From Thalassospira sp. HF15 (GTDB lineage: Bacteria; Pseudomonadota; Alphaproteobacteria; Rhodospirillales; Thalassospiraceae): a stretch of DNA of 64,000 nucleotides. The notes under the pieces were generated by a model. The model was given only the letters and a program-made list of their open reading frames with translations, was not told the origin of the DNA and ran no database searches. Location: NCBI RefSeq assembly GCF_011806525.1, contig NZ_JAAVKI010000006.1, positions 1 to 64,000 on the forward strand, in the 5' to 3' direction. The position numbers and the translations under genes are program-made. How positions within the stretch are numbered: position 1 is the first letter of the stretch; each line of letters begins with the position of its first letter. Of the stretch, positions 44,843 through 53,470 are shown one piece after another.

Positions 44843-45742
44843 ATGATCCCCCTGTTTGGCGAGGCTGCTGCCTTTACGGCGGCGCTCTGCTGGGCCAGTT
44901 CCAGCATGATTTTTTCCAATGTCGGCGGCAAGGCAGGGGCTCAGACGGTCAATCGCGGGCGTCTGGCCTGCTCGATCTTTTGTCTGACGGTGCTGCATTG
45001 GATCCTCGAAGGGCAACCCTGGCCCAATTCCGTGACATGGGAACAGCTTGGCTGGTTGTCGCTTTCCTCGGTGTTGGGGCTGGTGATCGGCGATGCCCTG
45101 TTGTTTCAAGCCTTTGTGATGATCGGGGCGCGGCTATCGATGCTTCTGATGTCGACCGTGCCAATCATGGGCACGGTTTTGGCGTGGCTGTTGTTTGATG
45201 AAACCCTGCGTCCTGTCGAGATTACCGGGATTGCCTGTGGTGTTGGCGGCATCCTGATTGTCATTTTGGGTAAAAAGGGACGTCCGGTCGGGCTGGTCGG
45301 CCGCGATTACGCGGTGGGTATTCTGTTTGGTCTTGGTGGTGCGATCGGGCAGGTGGCCAATTTGATCACCGCAAAATATGCCCTGATCGACGGATATTCC
45401 GCCCTGTCGGCCAGCTGGATCCGAACGTTGGTCGCGGTCATCGCGATGTGGGGGCTTGCGGTCATTCTCGGGCGGGTTCGGCGCACGGTCACGGCCTGTA
45501 TCGCGCCAGATGTGGGCAAGTGGCTTCTGCTTGGTGCGTTTATCGGGCCCGCAGTCGGGGTTTGGTTGTCGATGCTGGCGGTGCAAAACGCCAATGTCGG
45601 CATTGCCTCAACCCTGATGGCCCTGCCGCCCGTGCTGCTGATTGTCTATGAAGGCCTGATCTTGCGCAAACCGGTTGGTGTGCAGGCGGTGGCGGGCACG
45701 TGCCTTGCGTTCGTTGGCGTGGCCTTGCTGTTCATGCCCTGA
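44843..45742 (+). CDS. EamA/DMT-family transporter
   Basis: 299 residues from ATG at 44843. Ten predicted membrane helices in two EamA repeats (AFTAALCWASSSMIFSNVGGKAG near the start; AVGILFGLGGAIGQVANLITAKYA near 157). Drug/metabolite exporters of the inner membrane; substrate not predictable. Its stop codon abuts the stop of the convergent nikL-like gene with no gap. Confidence 0.85.
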   Translation: MIPLFGEAAAFTAALCWASSSMIFSNVGGKAGAQTVNRGRLACSIFCLTVLHWILEGQPWPNSVTWEQLGWLSLSSVLGLVIGDALLFQAFVMIGARLSMLLMSTVPIMGTVLAWLLFDETLRPVEITGIACGVGGILIVILGKKGRPVGLVGRDYAVGILFGLGGAIGQVANLITAKYALIDGYSALSASWIRTLVAVIAMWGLAVILGRVRRTVTACIAPDVGKWLLLGAFIGPAVGVWLSMLAVQNANVGIASTLMALPPVLLIVYEGLILRKPVGVQAVAGTCLAFVGVALLFMP

Positions 45743-46279
45743 TCAGTTCGAAGCTTTTCGTGCCATCTGGCGGCGCTGCCAGATTAAAAGTCCCCCGAAC
45801 AGGTTTAGCAGAAGGCTGCAGCCAAACAGGATGCTGGCCCAAATTGGCAGATCAAGCAGTGCCGGTGTTCCTTGCATGGTGGTTGGCGAGGGTGTTGCAG
45901 AGCCTTGTTGCCCACCAGCCGCGCTGTTCGGTTGATAGGTCAATTGCACAACATGACCCATGCCATCGGCCACCTTGATATCAAGATCGGGTTTGGGGTC
46001 TTTTAGAGCGGGAAGGTTACCCAGCCCGATGGAAAATTGGCCAACCCGATCCGTGCGCGCCTTTTGCCAGACCTTGCCGTCCTTGGTTGTCACAACAACC
46101 TCTGCAAAGGCCATGGGGGAGCCGTCGGTATATCCAAAGCGATAGGTTTTGGTGTTGCCGGTATCTTCAACCTGCCAACCGGCACCATGTGCATTGGCCG
46201 GGGCGGGTGCGACCAATGGCCCTGCAAACAGCAGGGCCATCAGAACTGACAATCGGGAAAAAGCGATCCGTGCCATCAT
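45743..46279 (-). CDS. NikL-like periplasmic nickel transport accessory protein
   Basis: 178 residues. Signal peptide ending ANA, so the mature protein starts with histidine (HGAGWQVEDTG); then a carboxypeptidase-regulatory-like beta domain (MAFAEVVVTTKDGKVWQKARTDRVGQFSIGL, about 56-86) and one C-terminal membrane span (about 147-167) with a basic tail. This is the layout of NikL/CbiL. The context, an operon with a NikK-like gene divergent from nikR, supports nickel. No nikM, nikQ or nikO core genes lie in the window. Confidence 0.68.
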   Translation of the reverse strand: MMARIAFSRLSVLMALLFAGPLVAPAPANAHGAGWQVEDTGNTKTYRFGYTDGSPMAFAEVVVTTKDGKVWQKARTDRVGQFSIGLGNLPALKDPKPDLDIKVADGMGHVVQLTYQPNSAAGGQQGSATPSPTTMQGTPALLDLPIWASILFGCSLLLNLFGGLLIWQRRQMARKASN

Positions 46280-47067
46280 TATTCGTCGACGGCAAAGGAC
46301 AGGGTGGCGCGAATGTTATGACCATTAACGCCTTCCTCGGCATCGGGGACGTCGGTCGCAACACGCACGATCCACAGGCCGGGGGCGGAAACCCGGACCT
46401 TCGCAATGCCGCTGCCATTTTCAGTATTCAGCGTTTCGGTCGCATAGGCCCAGGAGGCCGGCGTTTCGGTAAATCCGGCATAGGTCGCCAGAACCGAAGT
46501 TGTCAAAGGCTGACCATTGAGAAGAATCTGGAATTCGGCATCTTCGCCAACCTTGGTGTCACGCGGATCGCGAAGCGGGACGATTTCAAGTGTGTCGCCA
46601 ATCGGTTGGGTGACCAATTCGTTTGCGTCTTGGCCACCGGTCAGAAGCTTGGCAAACTTTTCATAACGTTTCGATGTAACGGCATCAGGATGCTCGTCTG
46701 CGCCACCTGCTTGCCAACCATCCGGGGTTTGTGACCAGACAACACCCAAACGATGGGCAGAAATCCAGCCAGCGTTTTTCGGGATGTCAAACGTGCCGAT
46801 CAGATTGGGGGCATCGTCATTGACCGAAATCGCAATGTCGTTCTTGCCATCCGTGGTAATCAACGTGGCGCGGACATCTTTTTTGCCTTCTGCTTCTTCG
46901 GGAAGGCCAAACTGATGGGTCGAATCAAGGGCAAGTGTCGCAGTCTCGCCCGGTTTCGCATTTGCCGGTGTGTGGCTTGCGATGAATTCATGGGCGTTTG
47001 CCGACATACCGATCAGGAGCGTTACCGCACCAATCACCATGCTGGTTGCGAACTTTGGTTGAAACAT
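46279..47067 (-). CDS. NikK-like DUF4198 periplasmic nickel-binding protein
   Basis: 262 residues. Signal peptide ending ANA, mature start HEFIASHTPANAKPGE; beta-sandwich with APGLWIVRVATDV near the C-terminus, typical of DUF4198/NikK. The exposed N-terminal histidine is likely a metal ligand. It overlaps the NikL-like gene by one base and is divergent from nikR across a NikR operator, so it is probably repressed by nickel. Confidence 0.72.
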   Translation of the reverse strand: MFQPKFATSMVIGAVTLLIGMSANAHEFIASHTPANAKPGETATLALDSTHQFGLPEEAEGKKDVRATLITTDGKNDIAISVNDDAPNLIGTFDIPKNAGWISAHRLGVVWSQTPDGWQAGGADEHPDAVTSKRYEKFAKLLTGGQDANELVTQPIGDTLEIVPLRDPRDTKVGEDAEFQILLNGQPLTTSVLATYAGFTETPASWAYATETLNTENGSGIAKVRVSAPGLWIVRVATDVPDAEEGVNGHNIRATLSFAVDE

Positions 47068-47110
47068 TTGCGATCCTTTGGGAAATTGGTTTAATGGAAA
47101 AACAATGTCG

Positions 47111-47137
47111 GTATGAACTTTTCAAAAAAGATCATAC
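47111..47137. promoter_or_regulatory. NikR operator between nikK-like gene and nikR
   Basis: GTATGA-N15-TCATAC, a perfect dyad with the half-sites of the E. coli nik operator, which has a 16-base spacer; here the spacer is 15. It lies 44 bp from nikK and 34 bp from nikR, so it may control both. Confidence 0.8.
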
Positions 47138-47170
47138 TCGTCAAGCCGTTAGTTGTGAAAGGTAGTCAAC

Positions 47171-47650
47171 ATGACCCGTGTGACCGTATCGATTGAAGAC
47201 GATCTGATGGAGGCGTTTGACACTTTTCTTGATCACCGCGGCTATACCAACCGCTCAGAGGGCTTTCGTGATCTGATCCGCGAGAAGCTTCAGAATACCA
47301 AGCTGGAAGACAATGCTGACGGGGTTGGTATCGCTGTTCTGAACTATGTCTATGATCACGAAGAACGCATGCTGGCATCCCGTCTGATGAGCACCCAGCA
47401 TGAACATCACAACCTTACGGTCTCGACCGTGCATTTCCATGTTGATCACGATACGTGCCTTGAAAGCGTGACCTTGCGCGGACGGCTGTCGGAAATCCGT
47501 GCCTTTGCCGACAAGGTGCTGGCACAGCCCGGCGTGCGCCACGGGCAGCTTTATACCGTTCCCGGTGAATTGCATGTCGAAAGCCATCATCACGGTCATG
47601 ATCATCATGGACATGCCCACAAGCACGAACATCTGAAAATCACCACCTGA
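47171..47650 (+). CDS. nikR: Nickel-responsive regulator NikR
   Basis: 159 residues. Ribbon-helix-helix DNA-binding domain (TRVTVSIEDDLMEAFDTFLDHRGYTNRSEGFRDLIREKL, about 2-40) and an ACT-type nickel domain carrying the ligand set in QHEHH, VHFHVDHDTCLE (about 76-98). The C-terminus has an added His-rich tail (HHHGHDHHGHAHKHEH), beyond the usual length, which may buffer nickel. Represses nickel uptake genes when loaded. Confidence 0.95.
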   Translation: MTRVTVSIEDDLMEAFDTFLDHRGYTNRSEGFRDLIREKLQNTKLEDNADGVGIAVLNYVYDHEERMLASRLMSTQHEHHNLTVSTVHFHVDHDTCLESVTLRGRLSEIRAFADKVLAQPGVRHGQLYTVPGELHVESHHHGHDHHGHAHKHEHLKITT

Positions 47651-47691
47651 TAGCACGCTGTGACCGGGCCGAATTAAGGGCGTTATGGCAT

Positions 47692-47783
47692 GGGGAAATC
47701 CCAATGTCGGGAGGGAGCTGTTCGATCACCGTGCGACGGCTCTTAAAATCGCAAGGCAGTTGACAACTGCACCTCCCATCCCC
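47692..47783 (+). ncRNA. Candidate structured RNA
   Basis: Nested complementarity suggests a branched RNA. GGGG (47692-47695) pairs with CCCC (47780-47783), and GGGAGG (47709-47714) pairs with CCTCCC (47772-47777). Inside are an 8-bp hairpin with two G-U pairs (47715-47722 with 47735-47742) and a perfect 6-bp hairpin (47756-47761 with 47765-47770). I do not recognise a known family; strand is uncertain and it could be chance or part of the nikR 3' end. Confidence 0.25.
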
Positions 47784-48080
47784 TGAGGGATACGCGTTTG
47801 GGACGCGATGCAAGAAGCATATAGCCTGCCCGCTGGAATACAATGTGCTCAGAATCCAAATAAATGTGCAGGACGTCCAATTATGTCCGTTCCGCCTGTC
47901 CTTTCGGGCTGTCATCTTACGCCATTGGTATCGCTTTGATCTGGTGCCCCTCATCCATTCATTCGGGCTTCAATCATCCTCATTAACGCAGTGCGTGGCG
48001 AACGTGCGATTAAACAACTCTCCGCAGTGAGAGGCACATAAATGAGAACAAACTTGCAACATCTGAATTTTTGTGAGAAT

Positions 48081-48095
48081 GTTCGCATTATGTTC
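48081..48095. promoter_or_regulatory. LexA (SOS) box of recA
   Basis: GTTC-GCATTAT-GTTC is the direct-repeat GTTC-N7-GTTC LexA site of alphaproteobacteria, 140 bp before the recA start. Predicts DNA-damage induction. Confidence 0.9.
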
Positions 48096-48234
48096 TCAAC
48101 TGTTTTGTCGGCAGGAACACAGTGGCAGGCTGTGAAACAGGCAAAACATTCTAGCGGTGGCGTTCCGCATTTAGGTCCGGGGAACCGCCTGCGTTGCATC
48201 CAACCCGGCCCTGTGGAATAAGAGAGTTCGAGCA

Positions 48235-49308
48235 ATGATTCAGACCGCGCTGCATTTGGTGGATAAGGATACTATGGATAAGCAGAAGGCACTCGAAGCC
48301 GCCCTTGGGCAGATCGAACGGGCATTTGGCAAAGGTTCGATTATGAAGCTGGGTCAGCGGGAAAGCGCCGTTGATATCTCCGCAATTTCAACCGGTTCGC
48401 TCGGTCTTGATATCGGGCTTGGTATCGGTGGTTTGCCGCGTGGCCGTATCGTCGAAATCTACGGTCCGGAAAGTTCGGGTAAAACCACACTTGCCCTCCA
48501 TACCGTTGCAGAGGCGCAAAAACTTGGCGGTACCTGCGCCTTTGTTGATGCCGAGCATGCCCTGGATCCGGGATATGCCCGCAAACTGGGCGTAAATACC
48601 GACGAACTCCTGATTTCTCAGCCCGATGCCGGTGAGCAGGCGCTTGAAATCGCCGATACGCTTGTGCGTTCCGGTGCAATTGATGTTCTGGTCGTCGATT
48701 CGGTTGCTGCCCTTGTACCGCGTGCCGAACTCGAAGGCGAAATGGGTGATACCCATGTTGGCCTTCAGGCCCGCCTGATGAGCCAGGCACTGCGTAAACT
48801 GACCAGTTCGGTCTCGCGGTCGAACTGCATGGTCATCTTCATCAACCAGATCCGCATGAAGATCGGTGTGATGTTTGGCAGCCCGGAAACCACCACCGGT
48901 GGTAACGCGCTTAAATTCTATGCGTCGGTTCGTCTTGATATCCGCCGTATCGGTCAGATCAAGGACCGTGACGAGGTCGTCGGCAACCAGACGCGCGTCA
49001 AGGTCGTCAAAAACAAGATGGCCCCGCCGTTCAAGCAGGTTGAGTTTGACATCATGTATGGCGAAGGCGTCTCCAAGATGGGTGAAATCCTTGATCTTGG
49101 CGTCAAGGCTGGCATCGTCGAGAAATCGGGTTCCTGGTTCTCATATAACTCGACCCGTATCGGTCAGGGCCGCGAGAATGCCAAAAGCTTCCTGCGTGAA
49201 AATCCGGAAATGACCAAGGAGATCGAAACCAGCATTCGCGAAAGTGCCGGTCTGATCGCCGAAGCCATGACCAATATGAGCGAAGAGGACCCGGTCAACG
49301 ACGATTGA
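48235..49308 (+). CDS. recA: Recombinase RecA
   Basis: 357 residues. Walker [10 protein letters not shown] (about 79-87), Walker [10 protein letters not shown], the DNA-binding loop 2 region ([35 protein letters not shown]) and an acidic C-terminus. RecA filaments drive recombination and LexA self-cleavage. The start at 48235 matches the N-terminal extension usual in alphaproteobacteria; ATG at 48274 is a possible shorter start. Confidence 0.98.
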   Translation: MIQTALHLVDKDTMDKQKALEAALGQIERAFGKGSIMKLGQRESAVDISAISTGSLGLDIGLGIGGLPRGRIVEIYGPESSGKTTLALHTVAEAQKLGGTCAFVDAEHALDPGYARKLGVNTDELLISQPDAGEQALEIADTLVRSGAIDVLVVDSVAALVPRAELEGEMGDTHVGLQARLMSQALRKLTSSVSRSNCMVIFINQIRMKIGVMFGSPETTTGGNALKFYASVRLDIRRIGQIKDRDEVVGNQTRVKVVKNKMAPPFKQVEFDIMYGEGVSKMGEILDLGVKAGIVEKSGSWFSYNSTRIGQGRENAKSFLRENPEMTKEIETSIRESAGLIAEAMTNMSEEDPVNDD

Positions 49309-49339
49309 TCCGATCCATCTTGCGACATGATTTCAAAGG

Positions 49340-49369
49340 GGCGGGGTGCAGACGTATCCCGCCTTTTTT
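49340..49369 (+). terminator. Terminator downstream of recA
   Basis: GGCGGG (49340-49345) pairs with CCCGCC (49358-49363), followed by six T. Confidence 0.87.
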
Positions 49370-49399
49370 GTTCGCATTCCTTCTGACGGAGCTCCGCCT

Positions 49400-49705
49400 A
49401 TGGTCACGTGCTATCTGAAATACATTATCGACAGCCACAAAATCCCTGAATTCGAAACCTATGCCAAACGATGGATCCCGATCGTCAATCGCATGGGCGG
49501 GACCCATCATGGCTACTTCTTGCCCCATGAAGGGGCCAGCAACGTCGCCTATGCACTGTTTAGCTTTCCTAGCCTCGCAGATTATGAGGATTACCGCGAA
49601 CGCATGGCCAAGGATGCGGAATGCCAAGACGTCTTTGAGATGGAGGCGCGCAATCGCAGCATCATTTCGTATGAGCGCAGCTTCATGCGCCCGGTTCTAG
49701 ATTGA
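49400..49705 (+). CDS. NIPSNAP-family protein
   Basis: 101 residues from ATG at 49400 (GGAG 7 nt upstream). CYLKYIIDSHKIPEFETYAKRWIPIVNRMGGTHHGYFLPHEG is the NIPSNAP ferredoxin-like fold signature, and ALFSFPSLADYEDYRERMA follows. Cytoplasmic, dimeric by analogy; biochemical role not established. Sits alone after the recA terminator. Confidence 0.88.
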   Translation: MVTCYLKYIIDSHKIPEFETYAKRWIPIVNRMGGTHHGYFLPHEGASNVAYALFSFPSLADYEDYRERMAKDAECQDVFEMEARNRSIISYERSFMRPVLD

Positions 49706-49751
49706 CTTTGAAGTCTACCTCAATCGGCTGGTTTCGAACGGCTTATCGAGT

Positions 49752-50777
49752 TTAGCGCGTGGTAACTGTTTGCTTTTGCCATTGGCTGGGCGTTTTGCCG
49801 GTGATGCGCAAGAATTCCCGATTGAAGTTCGATTTGGTGTTAAAGCCGCTGCCCAACATGGTGTCGGTGACATTTTCCCCGGCTTCCAGTGCGCGACAGG
49901 CATGCTCGATACGGTGTTTGTTGATATAGCGCGACACGTTTTCACCGGTCTGTGCGTTGATTGCGGTTGAAACCTGTTTTAGCGGATATCCCAGCCGCCG
50001 TGCGATGCGCGCCAGTGTCAAATCCGGATCAAGATACAGCTTTTCGCGCCCAACCAGTTCTTCAAGCTGTGCCATGATCTCTGCCACCGGAATGTCGGGA
50101 TCTGCTTTCGGTTCTTCCCGATCAGTGCTTTGGACTTCCACTGCTTCGTCGCCATCACGCGCCATGGCAATGGCAGGTGACAGGGCAAGAAAGCCGATGG
50201 CCAGCAGGGCCAGCGATGAAAAGATGCTAAGGATGATGCCCGGTGCGCGTTCTGCCCCCAATTGCAGTGCCGCCGAAATCAGCGCGTCACTCAGCGCCGA
50301 GACGATCAGGGCAATGGCAATCACCCGCCAGATCAAGGCAGGTACCGGGCCAGATGCCAGACGCATATGGGCCAGATCATTACCCTGGCGATGCAGGGCC
50401 AGCAGAATGGCAAGCCCGTAACCAACAAACAATCCGCCCAGCAGCGCATCAATCAGGATTGGGACGAGGACCACCACACCCGCCATAACAACCGGTGCGG
50501 CAAGATGAAAGATGTCGCTGAATTGAAGACGCGGGCGTACCCCGCCTTCAAGAAAGGCGACCCATGCCAGTGCGGGTATCAAGGATGCGGTGACCGGCTG
50601 CACAAGCCGTAAATCCATGACGCCGTAGTAATGCACCAGCGACACCACAATGCTTTGAACAGCACAGGCCAGCAAAAGTGCGCCTAAAAGGCGCGATGTC
50701 TTTTCAAACAACACGGCCCGGACAAACAAAAAGCCCAGCAGCAGGGCAACAATCAACGGAACGGGTAAGGCAATCAT
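49752..50777 (-). CDS. Membrane-anchored AraC-family regulator
   Basis: 341 residues from ATG at 50777. The N-terminal half has about seven membrane helices (about 4-195); the C-terminal AraC helix-turn-helix domain (about 235-335: LTLARIARRLGYPLKQVSTAIN; MLGSGFNTKSNFNREFLRITGKTPSQW) binds DNA. The type senses a signal in or across the membrane. It is divergent from a secreted hydrolase gene 146 bp away, a likely target. Confidence 0.85.
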   Translation of the reverse strand: MIALPVPLIVALLLGFLFVRAVLFEKTSRLLGALLLACAVQSIVVSLVHYYGVMDLRLVQPVTASLIPALAWVAFLEGGVRPRLQFSDIFHLAAPVVMAGVVVLVPILIDALLGGLFVGYGLAILLALHRQGNDLAHMRLASGPVPALIWRVIAIALIVSALSDALISAALQLGAERAPGIILSIFSSLALLAIGFLALSPAIAMARDGDEAVEVQSTDREEPKADPDIPVAEIMAQLEELVGREKLYLDPDLTLARIARRLGYPLKQVSTAINAQTGENVSRYINKHRIEHACRALEAGENVTDTMLGSGFNTKSNFNREFLRITGKTPSQWQKQTVTTR

Positions 50778-50923
50778 GGTGGCGGCACTATCCAGACGGG
50801 CGTTATCCGGGCGGGCATGTCCCAAAACCGGTTTTGCACGTCCTTAAACCGGTTCGAGGACGCCAGAAACCGCAAAGCACATGCAATTTGATGTCCGTGA
50901 AACTTAGAACACGGATTGAAATC

Positions 50924-51976
50924 ATGAAACACGTAACTTCTGCACTGACCCTTGCCATTGGCCTTTTTGCAACCCTGGCGTCCAACCCGGCCCATGCCGG
51001 TAAAGACCTTGCGGGCTATGATCGATTTGATGTTGATGCAGCCCATCGGTCGCGACCAATTGCGGCCTCAATCTGGTATCCGGCCGATACATTTATCTAT
51101 CGCGCGCCGGTCAACAAAAGCGCGCTTTGGCAAAGCATCGATGCCTATATCGGGGCGGCGGTGCAACCGGGCAAGCACCCGTTGATTTTGCTCTCGCACG
51201 GCTCGGGCGGGAACATGGATGCGATTGGCTGGTTATCGTCTGAGCTGGCGCTGCGCGGGGCGATGGTGCTCGCGGTCAATCATCCCGGAAGCACATCGGG
51301 CGACTCATCCCCGCGCCGCCTGGCTGATCTTGGCCTGCGTGCCAAGGACATGCATGCTGCCCTTGATCAGGTCCTCGCCAGTCCGGAGTTCGAACCCTAT
51401 ATCGATACGGACCGCATATCGGCAGCGGGTTTTTCGCTGGGTGGTGCGACAGTGCTTAATCTTGCCGGGTTGCGCTTTGACCGCGATGCCTATCGCGATT
51501 ACTGCCTGAAGTTTGGCAATGAGGTTCAGGATTGTGCGTTCCTGCAAAAAGGCGGCGTGCATCTCGATCAACTCTCCAAGGATTTTGAAACTGGATCAAA
51601 AGACACCCGCATTTCGCAGTTCGTTGCCATAGAGCCCGGCATGACGTTTGCGGTCAATGATGCCAGCCTTGCCGATGTTGATCCCGATTTACTGTTTATC
51701 CGTTTGGGGCGCGAACATGGTTGGAAGGCCGCGGATCTGACAGATACGGGAAGTGGCCTTTTGGGGAAACTCGATAACCCGTCCTATGCCGTTTTTGCCC
51801 CGGCCGATCATCTGACTTTCCTGGGGGAATGTGTCCCGGGTGCTGCCGAACTTCTGGCCGAGATGGATGACGATCCGATCTGCTCTGACCCGGAAGGCAC
51901 GGATCGTGCCCTGATCCACCAGCAGATTATTGATGAAATCAGTCAGTATCTCTCCTTGAGTTCAGAAGCTTCCTGA
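50924..51976 (+). CDS. Secreted alpha/beta hydrolase
   Basis: 350 residues from ATG at 50924. Signal peptide (MKHVTSALTLAIGLFATLAS, cleavage after AHA about 25). Alpha/beta hydrolase fold with LILLSHGSGGNMDAIGWLSSELALRG (oxyanion region, about 88-113), nucleophile elbow GFSLGG (about 169-174), an acid near DPDLLFIRLG and a C-terminal ADHLTFLGEC histidine. Resembles dienelactone or PAF-acetylhydrolase-like esterases. Substrate unknown; periplasmic. An upstream in-frame extension to 50678 overlaps the divergent gene and is rejected. Confidence 0.85.
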   Translation: MKHVTSALTLAIGLFATLASNPAHAGKDLAGYDRFDVDAAHRSRPIAASIWYPADTFIYRAPVNKSALWQSIDAYIGAAVQPGKHPLILLSHGSGGNMDAIGWLSSELALRGAMVLAVNHPGSTSGDSSPRRLADLGLRAKDMHAALDQVLASPEFEPYIDTDRISAAGFSLGGATVLNLAGLRFDRDAYRDYCLKFGNEVQDCAFLQKGGVHLDQLSKDFETGSKDTRISQFVAIEPGMTFAVNDASLADVDPDLLFIRLGREHGWKAADLTDTGSGLLGKLDNPSYAVFAPADHLTFLGECVPGAAELLAEMDDDPICSDPEGTDRALIHQQIIDEISQYLSLSSEAS

Positions 51977-52063
51977 ACCGGCCTGATAATGCATGATTAA
52001 GCGCGCGGGGATCGCTTTTGATTCCCGCTTTCGCCAAGTGCCTCAAAATGATCATGATTGCGC

Positions 52064-52100
52064 AAGGCATTGGAAAACTGTGCGTTTCCAATGCCTTTTT
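52064..52100 (+). terminator. Terminator downstream of the secreted hydrolase
   Basis: A perfect 13-bp stem (52064-52076 with 52085-52097) around an eight-base loop, ending in a run of five T. Confidence 0.9.
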
Positions 52101-52133
52101 ATCTTCAAAACGAAGTGATGAACGGTGTTGTTG

Positions 52134-52158
52134 GGAACAATCGATGGTTGTCATCGTT
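52134..52158 (+). promoter_or_regulatory. EcfG-type general stress promoter
   Basis: GGAAC (52134-52138), 16 bases, CGTT (52155-52158): the pattern of alphaproteobacterial EcfG promoters. It is 44 bp before the first entericidin-like gene. Confidence 0.75.
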
Positions 52159-52201
52159 AGAATTCCTGTGAGCATCGAAAAGAGTAAACAGGAGAAAGAT
52201 C

Positions 52202-52342
52202 ATGTCGAATACGATGAAAAAACTTTTCGCGATCCTGATGATTTCGGGCATGGGCCTTGGCCTTGCTGCCTGTGAAACCGCCGAAGGCTTTGGCGAAGAT
52301 GTCGAAGATGCCGGTGAAGCCATTCAGGACGAAGCTGATTGA
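52202..52342 (+). CDS. Entericidin-like small lipoprotein 1
   Basis: 46 residues. Lipoprotein signal with lipobox LAAC (cysteine 24), then a short acidic mature peptide (CETAEGFGEDVEDAGEAIQ), the entericidin EcnA/B family. AGGAGA precedes the ATG. Outer- or inner-membrane lipopeptide, stress-linked in other bacteria. An EcfG-like promoter lies upstream; a paralogue is at 52825. Confidence 0.88.
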   Translation: MSNTMKKLFAILMISGMGLGLAACETAEGFGEDVEDAGEAIQDEAD

Positions 52343-52446
52343 TTGATAAGTTTGTCCTTACTTGTGTCGCTGACGGACCATTTGGCAGCGTCTGAATAAA
52401 GCGCGCCGATGGTCTGTCGGCACAAACCGACAAAGGAGATAAAAAC

Positions 52447-52623
52447 ATGTTAGGTTGGGCAGTATTTTGTTTGATTTTGGCACTGATCGCCGCCGTTCTC
52501 GGCTTTGGCGGACTTGCCGGTGCCTTCGTTGGCTTTGCAAAGATTCTGTTCTTTGTCTTTATCGCGCTGTTTGTGATTTCCCTTGTGGTCAACGCATTCC
52601 GCGGCCGTCGTCCGCCGGTCTGA
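52447..52623 (+). CDS. DUF1328-family small membrane protein
   Basis: 58 residues with two membrane helices (about 3-25 and 28-50): [20 protein letters not shown], a [20 protein letters not shown] segment and a basic tail RGRRPPV. This is the DUF1328/YtjA family of small hydrophobic proteins. AAAGGAG precedes it. It stands between two entericidin-like genes, as part of a likely envelope stress cluster. Confidence 0.88.
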   Translation: MLGWAVFCLILALIAAVLGFGGLAGAFVGFAKILFFVFIALFVISLVVNAFRGRRPPV

Positions 52624-52668
52624 TTTAGACACTTGCATATCTGCGATACGAGCAACGCACCTAGAATG

Positions 52669-52692
52669 AGGACGCCATTTCGGCGTCCTTTT
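52669..52692 (+). terminator. Terminator downstream of DUF1328 gene
   Basis: AGGACGCC and GGCGTCCT (52669-52676 with 52682-52689) with an ATTTC loop, then four T in total. Confidence 0.85.
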
Positions 52693-52824
52693 CGCGTTCC
52701 GACCAAAACCAGCCATCGCGATAACAGTTGCACGCAGAGATGCAGCACGCCAAACTGTCGCGATAAACAAAAAGACGGGTGAAATGCCCGTTAGTCGGAC
52801 TTGAATGTGGAGCATCCTGAAAAG

Positions 52825-52968
52825 ATGGAAACGATCACGAAGCGTCTTCTGGCCATCCTGATGGTTCTTGGCTTTGGTCTTGCCCTTGGTGCCTGTGAAA
52901 CCGCCGAAGGGTTCGGTCGCGATATGGAAAACCTTGGTAAAACGATCCAGGAAAGTGCAGACGATTAG
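52825..52968 (+). CDS. Entericidin-like small lipoprotein 2
   Basis: 47 residues. Lipobox LGAC (cysteine 24) and mature CETAEGFGRDMENLGKTIQ; the first seven mature residues equal those of the paralogue at 52202, so the pair arose by duplication. The mature peptide is less acidic than that of copy 1. It overlaps the start of the acetyltransferase gene by 14 bases. Confidence 0.85.
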   Translation: METITKRLLAILMVLGFGLALGACETAEGFGRDMENLGKTIQESADD

Positions 52969-53470
52969 TCCGGGCACAAGCCGCCTTTACACCGAGCGTC
53001 TTGAACTCTCTGTGCCACGGCGGGCTGACATCCCTGATCTTTATGCTTTCCTTGGTGATCGTATTGCGATGCGCTTCACCCATTTTGATGAAAGCTTGCG
53101 TGCCTGTCGCAAGCGGGTGCTGGTGCATGAATGGTTCCGGCGCCGCGACGGGTTTGCGCCATGGGTTGTCAGGATACGCGAAACCGGCACCATCATCGGT
53201 TGGGGTGGGCTTTATACCGATCCGTTCGATCCCGGATGGGGACCTGAACTTGGCTATTACTTCGCCCCGACCGCTTGGGGGCAGGGCTTTGGCCGTGAAT
53301 TGGCTGTTGCTGCACTTGAGCATGCCCGTGAAGCGACCACAATCAAGCAACTGACAGCTTTTGCCCATCCTGAAAACGTCGCATCGCGTAAACTGTTGCA
53401 GGGGCTTGGGTTCGAGGCTGTCGGGTTTGTTGAGGCGATGAACCGTGACCGATTCACATTTTTGCTTTGA
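52955..53470 (+). CDS. GNAT-family N-acetyltransferase
   Basis: 171 residues from GTG at 52955, which overlaps the lipoprotein gene by 14 bp (other starts are possible). RimJ/RimL-type GNAT: TERLELSVPRRADIPDLYAFL, GTIIGWGGLY, ELGYYFAPTAWGQGFGRELAVAALEHA (acetyl-CoA loop, about 107-133) and HPENVASRKLLQGLGFEAVG. Acceptor unknown. Confidence 0.85.
   Translation: MQTISPGTSRLYTERLELSVPRRADIPDLYAFLGDRIAMRFTHFDESLRACRKRVLVHEWFRRRDGFAPWVVRIRETGTIIGWGGLYTDPFDPGWGPELGYYFAPTAWGQGFGRELAVAALEHAREATTIKQLTAFAHPENVASRKLLQGLGFEAVGFVEAMNRDRFTFLL

Larger units (their letters stand above)
47651..48234. other. nikR-recA intergenic region
   Basis: 584 bp without a credible protein gene. Its left part holds a nested fold (see candidate RNA, 47692-47783), its right part the recA control region with the LexA box at 48081-48095. 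Short open frames on both strands show no protein-like features. Confidence 0.5.

Noticed and set aside
43705-44931. Open frame of 408 codons on the minus strand
   Set aside because: Antisense to binding-protein paralogue 3 and the start of the EamA gene. It has no recognisable protein features, while the sense gene has a signal peptide, ribosome-binding site and paralogues.
47640-47954. Open frame of 104 codons on the minus strand after nikR
   Set aside because: Basic and cysteine-rich without motifs or ribosome-binding site; the DNA there is better explained by paired inverted repeats.
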